A stretch of 64,000 bases of DNA from Aerobium sp039839275 (GTDB lineage: Bacteria; Pseudomonadota; Alphaproteobacteria; Rhizobiales; Rhizobiaceae): positions 124,001 to 188,000 of the forward strand of contig NZ_JBDOQP010000002.1 of NCBI RefSeq assembly GCF_039839275.1, written 5' to 3'. The stretch's first letter is position 1. Every line of letters starts with the position of its first letter. Below are positions 1 to 8,941 of the stretch, in pieces. A program made the translations under genes and the position numbers. The notes beneath the pieces are model-generated. The model was not told the origin of the DNA, made no database searches, and was given only the letters and a program-made list of their open reading frames with translations.

Positions 1-1
1 C

Positions 2-358
2 CTGTCGGCATCGGCCCTTGGGCCGTCGCACGCGTCATCCTTCATCGATGTCGGCGCCCCGGAGTCCACGCCATCCATCGTCATGATGGGAGAAGCGGTG
101 GCCGAGGCGATCGAGGCTCAGCCGGTATCGGCGCAAAAAGAGCCATCGGAGGACGAGAGGTTCGCGTTGAGCGCCTCCGTCACCGCAATCGGCGCTGACG
201 CCATTCCGAAGACCAAGGAAGACGTTGCTTCGGTCACGCCAGCAGAAGCAAGTGAGCCAGAACGTCAGGCACCGTCCTGGACATCAGACGCGCTGCCCAC
301 GCTGATGCGGGGCGGCATCGTCGCCGAGGCGCTACCACGGGACACCAGCGACGAATAG
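2..358 (+). CDS. Partial hypothetical protein, C-terminal part
   Basis: The reading frame is open from the first complete codon of the window to a TAG at 356-358, so this is the 3' end of a gene that begins outside. The 118 visible residues are rich in Ala, Glu, Ser and Pro, have no hydrophobic segment, and look like a disordered acidic tail. An internal ATG pair at 83 is possible but has no clear ribosome binding site. I do not recognise the family. The next gene starts 60 nt further on in the same direction. Confidence 0.5.
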   Translation: MSASALGPSHASSFIDVGAPESTPSIVMMGEAVAEAIEAQPVSAQKEPSEDERFALSASVTAIGADAIPKTKEDVASVTPAEASEPERQAPSWTSDALPTLMRGGIVAEALPRDTSDE

Positions 359-418
359 GCTCGCACGCTTGACGACAGCGGGTCGGCTGGTCACAGTCCG
401 CTCGAAGGGGAGCGCGCC

Positions 419-844
419 ATGGACCTGACCGTCAATTTCGTCTTGAAGTTCCTGCACATTCTTGGGCTCATGCTGGGTGCTGCCGCCGGCTTCGGGACCA
501 TGGTAGTCGCGCGGCAGGCAAGGCGCGCCGGTGCGCCCTCGCCCGAACTCATGGCCTTGCGGCCGCATTTCGCGACGTTTGGCCTTGCGGGTATCGTGCT
601 CATCTGGCTAAGCGGCCTGGCGCTGTGGCTGCTGCGCTACGACCTGGCCAATCTCGGGCCGGCCTACACGCTCAAGCTGGTTGTGGCGCTGGTGCTGCTC
701 GGCGTCATCCTGGCAATTTACCAGGTCAGCCGTCGCGCCGCCAAGGCAGGCACACCGCCGCCTTCATGGCTGCCGAAACTCGGCATGACCACGCCGATCC
801 TGACGCTTCTCGCCATGGGCCTCGGCGTGTGGGTGTTTATCTGA
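419..844 (+). CDS. Small integral membrane protein, four predicted TM helices
   Basis: A 141-residue, strongly hydrophobic protein. Membrane segments are visible at about residues 6-28, 55-75, 83-102 and 122-140, separated by short basic loops rich in Arg and Lys. The ATG is preceded by a purine-rich AAGGGGAG stretch, which supports this start. The size and arrangement resemble small CopD/DUF2269-like membrane proteins, but I see no metal-binding His or Cys motif, so no function is assigned. It ends 78 nt before the stop of the convergent glyS gene. Confidence 0.7.
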   Translation: MDLTVNFVLKFLHILGLMLGAAAGFGTMVVARQARRAGAPSPELMALRPHFATFGLAGIVLIWLSGLALWLLRYDLANLGPAYTLKLVVALVLLGVILAIYQVSRRAAKAGTPPPSWLPKLGMTTPILTLLAMGLGVWVFI

Positions 845-922
845 CGCCGTTTTGTTGCGGGTAGTGCACGTGGAGCGTTCCGGCATGTATCAGTGGACGA
901 TAATCGCCATCGGCTGGCCGTC

Positions 923-3043
923 CTACCCAGCGATCTTCGAGAAGTCGGCGACCTGGCCTGTGGCGCTGCGGATGCGTGCCAGCAGCGCGAGGCGGTTGGC
1001 GCGAACCCTGGCGTCAGGGTCGTTGACCAGGACTTTCTCAAAAAACGAATCAACTGGTTCACGCAACACGCTCAGTGCGAGCATGGCGGCGGAAAAGTCC
1101 TGTTTCTGAATCGCTTCCGCCGTTTCCATCTCTGCCTGGTTCACCGCATCGTAGAGCGCCGTCTCAGCCGCTTCCGCAAACAGTGCCGGGTCGACGGCAT
1201 CGGCAATCGCCGTGCCCTTCTTCTCCTCGGCGGCAAGGATGTTGGCCGCCCGCTTGGTGCCGGCGAGAAGGTTCTGGCCGTCCTCGGAATCAAGGAATAT
1301 GCCCAACGCCGCCACCCGGCTGGTGACCAGCAGCAGGTCGTCTTCCTCCGGCGAGATCACCGCGTCGATCAGGTCGTGCCGCGCGCCCTTGTCGCGCAGA
1401 TAGACCTTCAGGCGATCATGGAAGAAGGAGAGGAGGTCGGCGCCGCCGTTCGCCGCCGACAGCAACTTGAGCCTTACACCATTCTCGATCACGATCCGAA
1501 TGACACCCAGCGCCGCCCTTCGCAACGCGTAGGGGTCCTTGGAGCCCGTCGGCTTCTCGTCGATGGCCCAGAATCCAACCAGCGTGTCGAGCTTGTCGGC
1601 CAGCGCCACGGCGATCGACACCGGATCGGTCGGCACGACGTCCGATGGGCCCTGTGGGCGGTAATGCTCCTCGATGGCAGCGGCGACCGAGGCGGTTTCT
1701 CCCTGGATCAGCGCATATTTGCGGCCCATCGCGCCCTGCAGTTCGGGGAACTCGCCGACGACTTCGGTCTGCAGGTCGGCCTTGGCCAGAACGGCCGCGC
1801 GTGCGGCCTCGTCCGGATCGGCGCCGACGATCGGCGCCAGTTCCCGTGCCAGCGCCACGATGCGCGCGACGCGTTCGCCCTGCGTGCCCAGCTTGGCATG
1901 GAAGGTGACGCCGAGATGATCGAGGCGTGCCATGCGCTGGTCGAGCGGCTTCGCTAGGTCGAGCGCGAATCTTGTCGCGGATTCCACCAGCGTATCGCGA
2001 TCCGGCAGGTCGGCCTGATCCGTCTTCCAGAAATGCACGGCGTCGGAGAGGCGCGCGCGCACGACCTTGCCGTTGCCGTAGGCTATCTCTTTGCCGCCAT
2101 CCTTCGCCTCGATGTTCGACGTCAGGATGAAGCGATTGGCCAAACGCTCGTCCTCCCCGCGAGGCCGCGTGACGAAACATTTCTGGTTGGCGCGGATCGT
2201 CAGCCGGATCACTTCTGGCGGGATGCCGAGAAAGGCCTCCTCGAATTCGCCCATCAGCACCACCGGCCATTCGACGAGACCGGACACCTCTTCCAGAAGC
2301 CCGTCATCCTCGACAAGCTCCAGCCCGCTGGCGAAGGCAAGGTTGCGGGCATCGTCCTGGATGATGCTCTTGCGCCGTTCGGCATCGAGAACCACCTTGG
2401 CGGCCTCGAGTTTGGCGACATAGTCGTCGAAGCGGCGCACGACGATGGCGTCCGGCGCGTGGAAGCGGTGGCCGTAGGTGACGTTCCCGGCGCGAATGCC
2501 GTCGACTTCGAAATCAACCACGACGGGTTCCTCGGTCTCCGGGCCGAAGGTGCACAGGATCGACTGCAGCGGACGCACCCAGCGCAGCGAGCCCGGCTGC
2601 GCGGAGGCCGCCCCCCAGCGCATCGATTTGGGCCACGGGAAATCCCGGACCACCGAGGGCATGAGGTCGGCAATCACGTCCTGCGCGTCGCGCCCGGGCT
2701 TCGAAATGACCGCGACGTAGAAGTCGCCCTTCTTGGGGTCGGACTGAACCTGCGCCTCATCCACCGACGAAAGCCCGGCCGAGCGCAGGAAGCCTTGGAT
2801 GGCCTGCTCGGGCGCCTTCGTGGATGGGCCCTTGCGCTCCTCGCGCACATCCTTGGAGCGCGCGGTAAGGCCGCGAACGTCCAGTGTCAGCCGGCGCGGT
2901 GTCCAATACTCCGTCGCCGCCTCATATGTGAGGCCGGCTCCGACCAGACCGTCCGTCACCATCTTCTTCAGGTCGCCTGCAGCCTTGCGCTGCATGCGGG
3001 CGGGGATTTCTTCCGAGCGGAGTTCAAGAAGTAGGTCGGGCAT
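923..3043 (-). CDS. glyS: Glycine--tRNA ligase beta subunit
   Basis: This 706-residue protein is the beta chain of the tetrameric (alpha2beta2) glycyl-tRNA synthetase. It begins with the family's LLLELRSEEIPARM segment and carries the conserved DPYALRR motif at about residue 503. The length is slightly above that of the E. coli protein (689). The beta subunit contributes tRNA binding, while the alpha subunit (glyQ, about 2.7 kb upstream on the same strand) carries the aminoacylation core. LemA and DUF2207 genes lie between the two, all in the same direction, which is consistent with one transcription unit. The start ATG is the first Met of the conserved N-terminus. Confidence 0.97.
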   Translation of the reverse strand: MPDLLLELRSEEIPARMQRKAAGDLKKMVTDGLVGAGLTYEAATEYWTPRRLTLDVRGLTARSKDVREERKGPSTKAPEQAIQGFLRSAGLSSVDEAQVQSDPKKGDFYVAVISKPGRDAQDVIADLMPSVVRDFPWPKSMRWGAASAQPGSLRWVRPLQSILCTFGPETEEPVVVDFEVDGIRAGNVTYGHRFHAPDAIVVRRFDDYVAKLEAAKVVLDAERRKSIIQDDARNLAFASGLELVEDDGLLEEVSGLVEWPVVLMGEFEEAFLGIPPEVIRLTIRANQKCFVTRPRGEDERLANRFILTSNIEAKDGGKEIAYGNGKVVRARLSDAVHFWKTDQADLPDRDTLVESATRFALDLAKPLDQRMARLDHLGVTFHAKLGTQGERVARIVALARELAPIVGADPDEAARAAVLAKADLQTEVVGEFPELQGAMGRKYALIQGETASVAAAIEEHYRPQGPSDVVPTDPVSIAVALADKLDTLVGFWAIDEKPTGSKDPYALRRAALGVIRIVIENGVRLKLLSAANGGADLLSFFHDRLKVYLRDKGARHDLIDAVISPEEDDLLLVTSRVAALGIFLDSEDGQNLLAGTKRAANILAAEEKKGTAIADAVDPALFAEAAETALYDAVNQAEMETAEAIQKQDFSAAMLALSVLREPVDSFFEKVLVNDPDARVRANRLALLARIRSATGQVADFSKIAG

Positions 3044-3123
3044 GGGATGGTTCGCCGTGCTGTGCAGTTGGTTGCGCTGCCTCTAGCAAGCCGGCCGCGC
3101 TTTGTCATGGGTTGCGGCTGATT

Positions 3124-5070
3124 TTACCAGCCGCCGCCGCCGCCGCCACCGCCACCGCCACCCGAAAAGCCACCTCCACCGCCACCGCCGCTGAAACCGG
3201 AAGACGAGGATTTCGGAGCAGGAAGGGATGCGGTGAAACTGTTGGAGAGCGAACCGGCGACGCCGCCAAGGCTGGAGCCAATCGAGTCGCCGTTGAAGCC
3301 GCGGCCATGATACCAGCCGGGTCCGACATAGGCCGCCGCCGCCGCACCAGCCGCCGTGGCTGTCGCCAGCCAGGCGTCGAAAGCGCGCGACCATGGCTTC
3401 TCGACACCGAGCGCGACGGCATAGGGAAGCAATGTCTCGAAATGGCGCGGCGACATCTGCGGCGCGCCCTGCATGTTCATGCGGTCCTGCTCGGCAAGCG
3501 TCAGGTACTGCTTCAGGCCCTTGATCTCCTCCGTCAACTTGCTTCCCAGCGGGGTCGGCGCGCCCATCAGGTAAATGAAAACGACGTTGGTGATGACGAG
3601 ACCACCGGCGATAGAGAGCACCGCGCTGTCGAAATCGGATTCAAAGAAGAGGAATCCAAATCCGGACAGGACCGTGAGCGCGATGAAGCCGGCGAATGCG
3701 GTGGTCACCACGACGATGAGCCGTTGTGTGAGACTGCGAGCGGAGCGCCAGCGTCTGCCAAGATTGACGGCAAAGATCGAGATGATCACCGCCGGGATCA
3801 CCACGCCCATTCCGGCCGCCATGGTTTCCACGTCGATATTGCCCAGCAGCAGCGTCCCCGCCAACGCGAGGAGTGAGAGCACCACACCTATGACAAGGTA
3901 GCCCGCATTCTGGCGGTAGTAGCGGTTTCGGTGTTCCTTCTCGATCGCGGTGCGAAACGAAAGGCCGGTGGCCTGCACGCGCTCGCCATTGTTCTTGTCG
4001 ACGGTGAGTTCGTCGCCGTCTCCAGGCAGGTGGGAAAGGATCGCCGCTTCGCCGACCGACGCGTCGGCAGGCGTTCCCGTGCCCTTGCGGCGGATCGTCA
4101 GATCGCCTTCCAGATCATCGAGTTCGACGTGTCCCTTCACGCCGAGATTGATCATCGCCGCCGAAAACGCGTCCCAGCCCTGGCCGCGAAAGCCGCGCTG
4201 TTCGATATAGTTGACGAGCGCGGGGGAAACGCCCTCCGGCGGGGTCCAGCGTGGCACGACGACACCGCCGGGCGGGTCACGGCCGACACGGCTCCAGGCC
4301 CAGAAATAATACGCCAGCACAACGAGAAGGCCGATGCCGCCGACGATCCGCCCGGCATTCTCGCGGAGCCAGGCCATGCGCTCTTCCGCTTCGGTCGGCG
4401 GCGAGACGACACCCTTGGGAAAGGCAACCACGGCAGTCAGCCCCTCGCGCTGGCCCAATTCCGTGTCCGCTTCCACGATGATGCGGTTGCCGCCGTCCAG
4501 ACGTTGCGCGCTCGCGGCCTGTTCTGTCGAACCGAAGGGGCCTGTGTAGTAAGTGACGTCGGTTGCCTGCGCTCCGTTCGGCAGGCGGATTTCGGCACTT
4601 GCTGCAAGGATCGGAAAATCCCATCCATTGCCGGTGACATTCCAGTAAAGCTCGTCGTGGTCCTCGAAAAACCGGATCTGCCGGGTGGTGTCGTAGGTGA
4701 TGTCGTAGACGTGCTCGCCATGCGGAAGCAGCACCCCGGCATCGCCGATCCGGATACGCACGACGCCCGAGCCTCGCTCCACCGCGAAAGGTTCGTCGCT
4801 GCCGTCGCGCGTGACCGAGACAACGTCGAGATCCACTTCGCGCATACGGCCCGCCGCGTCCTCGTAGCGCACCGGAATATCGCGGAAAATCCCGCGTGAT
4901 ATCTGCCGTCCCTCAACATTGACGGTAATGTCTTCGCTCACCCGCAAGGTGCCGTCGGAGCCGACATCGATCTCGGAATGGAACGATCGGATTTCCTCGG
5001 CGGCCTGCGCGCCCGACGCCATGCCGAACGCAAGCATCACCAGCAGCAGAAATGGCGCGAGCAGCTTCAT
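3124..5070 (-). CDS. DUF2207 domain membrane protein with Gly-rich tail
   Basis: A 648-residue protein with a cleavable-looking signal peptide (residues 1-23, ending in an Ala-rich cleavage region), an extracytoplasmic DUF2207 domain to about residue 235, a membrane helix at about 243-262, a soluble segment, then four more hydrophobic helices between about 385 and 510. It ends in a Ser/Gly tail that is almost pure Gly over the last 25 residues and is encoded by CCG/CCA-type repeats on the plus strand. Proteins of this layout are commonly paired with LemA, whose gene ends 14 nt upstream. The role is not established; an envelope function is likely. Confidence 0.88.
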   Translation of the reverse strand: MKLLAPFLLLVMLAFGMASGAQAAEEIRSFHSEIDVGSDGTLRVSEDITVNVEGRQISRGIFRDIPVRYEDAAGRMREVDLDVVSVTRDGSDEPFAVERGSGVVRIRIGDAGVLLPHGEHVYDITYDTTRQIRFFEDHDELYWNVTGNGWDFPILAASAEIRLPNGAQATDVTYYTGPFGSTEQAASAQRLDGGNRIIVEADTELGQREGLTAVVAFPKGVVSPPTEAEERMAWLRENAGRIVGGIGLLVVLAYYFWAWSRVGRDPPGGVVVPRWTPPEGVSPALVNYIEQRGFRGQGWDAFSAAMINLGVKGHVELDDLEGDLTIRRKGTGTPADASVGEAAILSHLPGDGDELTVDKNNGERVQATGLSFRTAIEKEHRNRYYRQNAGYLVIGVVLSLLALAGTLLLGNIDVETMAAGMGVVIPAVIISIFAVNLGRRWRSARSLTQRLIVVVTTAFAGFIALTVLSGFGFLFFESDFDSAVLSIAGGLVITNVVFIYLMGAPTPLGSKLTEEIKGLKQYLTLAEQDRMNMQGAPQMSPRHFETLLPYAVALGVEKPWSRAFDAWLATATAAGAAAAAYVGPGWYHGRGFNGDSIGSSLGGVAGSLSNSFTASLPAPKSSSSGFSGGGGGGGFSGGGGGGGGGGGW

Positions 5071-5084
5071 GCAGGGGCCGGCCT

Positions 5085-5654
5085 TCAGGAAAACGAGACT
5101 TTGGGAACGGCGCGGTCGGCCGGGTTCTCGATCTCGAAATAATCCGCCTTGGTGAAGCCGAATGTGTTGGCGACGATGTTGGACGGAAAGCTCTCGATGC
5201 GGATGTTGAGATCGCGCGCCGCGCCATTGTAGTAGCGCCGCGACATCTGGATTTCGCTTTCCAGCGTTTCCAGCGTGGTCTGCATCTGCAGGAAATTCTC
5301 GTTGGCCTTCAGGTCCGGATAGGCTTCGGCGACCGCAAAAAGCCTCCCCAGCGCCTGGCTCAGCATGCCTTCCACCTGCGCGCGTCCGGCGACGTCATCG
5401 CTGGGGAGGCTTTGTGCGCGCGTCCGCAATTCGGTGACCTCCTCGAGCGTCTGGCGCTCGTGGCCGGCATAGCCCTTCACCGTCTCGATCAGGTTGGGAA
5501 TGAGGTCGGCGCGCCGCTTGAGCTGGACGTCGATGCCTGACCACGCCTCCTTCACCATCTGGCGCGCCCGCACGAGCGCGTTGTAGACGACGATGACGTA
5601 GCCCGCGAGGGCAACGAGGACGACGATGGCAATCGTACCGAATCCGAAATCCAT
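5085..5654 (-). CDS. lemA: LemA family protein
   Basis: A 189-residue protein with one N-terminal membrane helix (about residues 5-25) followed by a long alpha-helical bundle. The family signature is clear: a YNxLVxxR segment just after the helix, and a KRRADLIPNLIETVKGY stretch at about residues 46-62. LemA proteins are membrane-anchored with the helical domain mostly on the outside; their biochemical role is unknown. It is 14 nt from the DUF2207 gene, which supports joint function. It lies in the same direction between glyQ and glyS. Confidence 0.93.
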   Translation of the reverse strand: MDFGFGTIAIVVLVALAGYVIVVYNALVRARQMVKEAWSGIDVQLKRRADLIPNLIETVKGYAGHERQTLEEVTELRTRAQSLPSDDVAGRAQVEGMLSQALGRLFAVAEAYPDLKANENFLQMQTTLETLESEIQMSRRYYNGAARDLNIRIESFPSNIVANTFGFTKADYFEIENPADRAVPKVSFS

Positions 5655-5719
5655 ACTTGGTCCCCCTCTGCCGTTTGGCGAAATCTAGCCCGAGGGTTCC
5701 CTAAAGGAAAGCGGGAGAA

Positions 5720-6676
5720 TCAGGCCGCCCGTTCGAATCCGAAGCCGCCGGCATCGGTCTGCAGGAATGCTTCGCCGCAGGCCTTTGCGAGGTTTCGTAC
5801 CCGCAGGATGTAACTTTGCCGCTCGGTGACGGAGATCACGCCGCGCGCGTCGAGCAGATTGAACGCGTGCGAGGCCTTGATGCACTGGTCGTAGGCCGGC
5901 AGGACTATCCTGTGGAGAGGCTGGTTTGCGTCAGGCGACGGGGCGCCCGCGGCCAGAAGCGCAGCGCATTCGCGCTCCGCATCCTCGAAATGCCGGAACA
6001 GGATGGACGTATCGGCATGCTCGAAATTGTGCCGCGAGTATTCCTGCTCGGCCTGGAGGAAAACGTCGCCATAGCTGACCTTGTCAGCTCCCTCGCGACC
6101 GTTGAAGTTCAGGTCGTAGACATTGTCGACGCCCTGGACATACATCGCAAGGCGCTCGAGGCCGTAGGTCAACTCCCCCGCGACGGGTGCGCATTCGATG
6201 CCGCAGACCTGCTGGAAATAGGTGAATTGCGACACTTCCATGCCGTCGCACCAGCATTCCCAGCCCAGCCCCCAGGCGCCGAGCGTCGGGCTTTCCCAGT
6301 CATCCTCGACGAAACGGATGTCATGCACGAGCGGATCGATGCCGATCGCCTCAAGCGAGCCGAGATAGAGTTCCTGCAGGTTCGACGGGTTCGGCTTGAG
6401 GATCACCTGGTACTGATAATAGTGCTGCAGGCGGTTGGGGTTCTCGCCATAGCGGCCATCCTTCGGACGACGCGACGGCTGAACATAGGCGGCGTTCCAT
6501 GGACGCGGCCCCAAGGCGCGCAGCGTGGTCGCAGGGTGAAACGTGCCAGCGCCCACTTCCATGTCGTATGGCTGGAGCACGACGCAGCCATATTCAGCCC
6601 AGTAGTTGTGCAGCGTCAGGATCAAGCCCTGGAACGAGCGGCTGGGATGCATGTGGGCGGGGATTTGTGCGTTCAC
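5720..6676 (-). CDS. glyQ: Glycine--tRNA ligase alpha subunit
   Basis: The protein is the alpha chain of bacterial alpha2beta2 glycyl-tRNA synthetase and forms glycyl-adenylate. The core begins with SFQGLILTLHNYW and contains the family's GAGTFHPAT and GWECWCDGMEV motifs. The frame extends to a GTG at 6712, but that codon directly abuts an AGGAG sequence and could not use it. A GTG at 6676 has GAGG seven bases upstream and gives 318 residues, and an ATG at 6652 is a third choice. E. coli GlyQ has 303 residues. It heads the glyQ-lemA-DUF2207-glyS cluster. Confidence 0.95.
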   Translation of the reverse strand: MNAQIPAHMHPSRSFQGLILTLHNYWAEYGCVVLQPYDMEVGAGTFHPATTLRALGPRPWNAAYVQPSRRPKDGRYGENPNRLQHYYQYQVILKPNPSNLQELYLGSLEAIGIDPLVHDIRFVEDDWESPTLGAWGLGWECWCDGMEVSQFTYFQQVCGIECAPVAGELTYGLERLAMYVQGVDNVYDLNFNGREGADKVSYGDVFLQAEQEYSRHNFEHADTSILFRHFEDAERECAALLAAGAPSPDANQPLHRIVLPAYDQCIKASHAFNLLDARGVISVTERQSYILRVRNLAKACGEAFLQTDAGGFGFERAA

Positions 6677-6796
6677 GGCTTGCCTCGGAAGGGCTGTGGC
6701 GGGGTTGGCCACCTCCTAAAGCGGCGACCGTGGAGCGTCAAGCGCGCGGGGAGGCTCGAGTCCTCGCTACACGCGTTGGCGCTACGCCGTTGCCGC

Positions 6797-8794
6797 TCAG
6801 TTCGACGGTGGCACTACAAGCTGCTGTCCGGGGACGATGCGTCCGGGATCGCCCTGAAGGGACGGATTCAGGTCGAGAATCTCCGGATAGCGATTGCCGT
6901 CGCCAAGGACATCGGCAGCGATGGACCAGAGCGACTGGCCCGGCGCCACGACATGGACGTTCTCGTTCACCGATACCGTCTCGACGTTCGGTTCAGCCGG
7001 TGCCGGCCGCGCGCCTTCGGGCAGAGGCACGATGCCGGACGCCGCGGTCTCGACCTCAGCTTCCTCCGCTTCCGCCTCGGCACGCTGTTCGAAGGGCTTC
7101 ATGCCTTCCGCGAGCTTGCGCTGCGCTTCCGAACGCACGGCATCATCGGGATCGAGTGCGAGAGCGTGGCGCCATTGGAACGTGGCCTCAAGCTTGCGTC
7201 CGACACGCCAGTATGCGTCGCCCAGGTGATCATTGAGCACCGGATCGGCCGGCATCAGGCCCACCGCACGCTCCAGTTCCTTCACCGCCTCGTCGAACTG
7301 GCCGAGGCGATAATGCGCCCAGCCGAGCGAGTCGACGATGTAGCCGTCGCTTGGCCGCAACTCGACGGCACGGCGGATCATCTCCATGCCTTCTTCGAGG
7401 TTGGTGTTCATGTCGACCCAGGAATAGCCGAGATAGTTCAGCACCTGCGGCTGGTCAGGAAACAGCTCCAGTGCGCGACGGAAATTCGGTTCCGCTTCCT
7501 CCCAGCGCTTCAAGCGTTCCAGGGCGATGCCGCGCTGATAGAAGATGTTCCAGTCAGCCTGAGTGGGCTCCTCCAGACGCGACACGGCTTCGTCGTAGAG
7601 TTCGGCGGCAGCGGCATAGTTCTCCTGCCGGGCATAGACGCCGCCGAGCGCGAGATAGCCGCGCATGTCGTTCTTGTCGCTCTCGATCGACGACTTGAGA
7701 TGACGTTCCGCTTCCGGATAGCGTTCGAGGTCGGCCAGGTTCAGTCCGAGCTGAAGCTCCGCGACCGGCTTCATCGGTGACGTTTCAGGAAGCTGCTGGT
7801 AATGCATGATCGCCGTCTCGGCGTCACGCTGCTGTTCGGCCACGCCCGCAAGCTGGATGAGGATGGCGTCGTTTTCGGGCCGAAGCGCAAGCGCGTATTG
7901 CAGATAGAGACGGACGAAGGATTCGCCGCCGCTGCGGTTGAGCGCGGTGGCGAGGTTCAGCAGGGCCTCGGCGGCGCCCGCCGCGGGATCGGGCACAAGC
8001 GGCTCAATCTCCGTGCCCGCCTCGATTTGGGCCCGCAACACTTCGATGGTGAGGCGTCCGGATGCGAACTCGTCGGCACGATCGAGTACAGCAAGCGCTG
8101 CCGCATCATCACCTTGCCGGGCGAGGAAGCCGGCATAGGCTTCCATCAGGCGCAGATAGGCATCCGGCGCGGCCGCGCCCGCAGAAACGTTGGTGGAGGC
8201 AGATTCATAGGCGGCGCGCGCGGTTGCGGCGTCTCCCCCCTGCTCGGCGATGAGCGCACGATGATAGGCCACGAAGATATTGTACCATTCGGGGCCCGAC
8301 ATGTTGTCCACGTGGGCCAGCGCGCCGGAGGCATCACCGCCGCCCAGCTTCGCCCAGGCGGTCATGATCCCGGTGATCAGCCTGTCGAGGTCGGATTCCA
8401 GCGTGAGTTTCAGCAAGTGCTCGGCGTTGGCGTAGTCTCCCTTGCGAATCGCGTCCACTCCCAGCGCCAGGCGCGAGAAGCGTTCGACATCGGGGGCTTC
8501 CTTGAGCTTTTCGGCATAGGGCAGCGCCTTGTCGAACTCGCCGTTTGAGATCAGCCCGAGCAGCAGGCTTTGCTGAACCGCCTGATTGTCGGGGTCGAAG
8601 GAGAGCGCACGCCGGTAGTAGGCGATCGCGGCTTCGAGATCGTTGTCGCTGTCGGCGGTGCGCGCCGCCAGAAATGCTCCAGAAAGCGAATAGACCCGAG
8701 CGGCTTCGCGTTCGCTGGCGGTTGCGGGGCTTCCGATCAGCGTCAGGGCTGCGACCCCGGCGGCAGCGATCAAACGTCCAGTTCCAAGCGGCAT
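6797..8794 (-). CDS. TPR-repeat exported protein with C-terminal LysM domain
   Basis: A 665-residue protein. I place the start at the ATG at 8794 because it is preceded by AGGAAGGG at good spacing and begins a normal signal peptide (about residues 1-27); the open frame continues further upstream. Many 34-residue tetratricopeptide repeats follow, for example around residues 35-100 and 380-545. An acidic Ala/Glu linker leads to a LysM domain in the last 50 residues, which would bind peptidoglycan. A periplasmic scaffold acting near the cell wall is the best inference; the partner is unknown. Confidence 0.85.
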   Translation of the reverse strand: MPLGTGRLIAAAGVAALTLIGSPATASEREAARVYSLSGAFLAARTADSDNDLEAAIAYYRRALSFDPDNQAVQQSLLLGLISNGEFDKALPYAEKLKEAPDVERFSRLALGVDAIRKGDYANAEHLLKLTLESDLDRLITGIMTAWAKLGGGDASGALAHVDNMSGPEWYNIFVAYHRALIAEQGGDAATARAAYESASTNVSAGAAAPDAYLRLMEAYAGFLARQGDDAAALAVLDRADEFASGRLTIEVLRAQIEAGTEIEPLVPDPAAGAAEALLNLATALNRSGGESFVRLYLQYALALRPENDAILIQLAGVAEQQRDAETAIMHYQQLPETSPMKPVAELQLGLNLADLERYPEAERHLKSSIESDKNDMRGYLALGGVYARQENYAAAAELYDEAVSRLEEPTQADWNIFYQRGIALERLKRWEEAEPNFRRALELFPDQPQVLNYLGYSWVDMNTNLEEGMEMIRRAVELRPSDGYIVDSLGWAHYRLGQFDEAVKELERAVGLMPADPVLNDHLGDAYWRVGRKLEATFQWRHALALDPDDAVRSEAQRKLAEGMKPFEQRAEAEAEEAEVETAASGIVPLPEGARPAPAEPNVETVSVNENVHVVAPGQSLWSIAADVLGDGNRYPEILDLNPSLQGDPGRIVPGQQLVVPPSN

Positions 8795-8941
8795 TGCTTC
8801 CCTTCCTGTCGATCCGGCATGCGCGGAGAGCGGACTCAGCGGTGGGCTTTTGAAGGCCAAAAGCATGGCCTTTTTGCGGACGCCGTTCAATGCGCGTTCG
8901 TTCACGATATGGCTATGGGTGCAATCCGCCCCGACGCAGGG

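Noticed and set aside
893..1957. Plus-strand ORF opposite glyS, and similar ones opposite the prenyl synthase (8570-10084) and other genes
   Set aside because: All are antisense to confidently identified genes and their products have low-complexity Arg-rich composition.
3124..3190. CCG/CCA trinucleotide repeat as a possible microsatellite or regulatory repeat
   Set aside because: It encodes the Gly-rich tail of the DUF2207 protein, a common feature of that family.
5816..7780. Long plus-strand ORF of 654 codons
   Set aside because: It lies opposite glyQ and the TPR-LysM gene, both of which have clear families. Its product is rich in Arg, His and Leu with no recognisable domain, as expected for an antisense frame in high-GC DNA.
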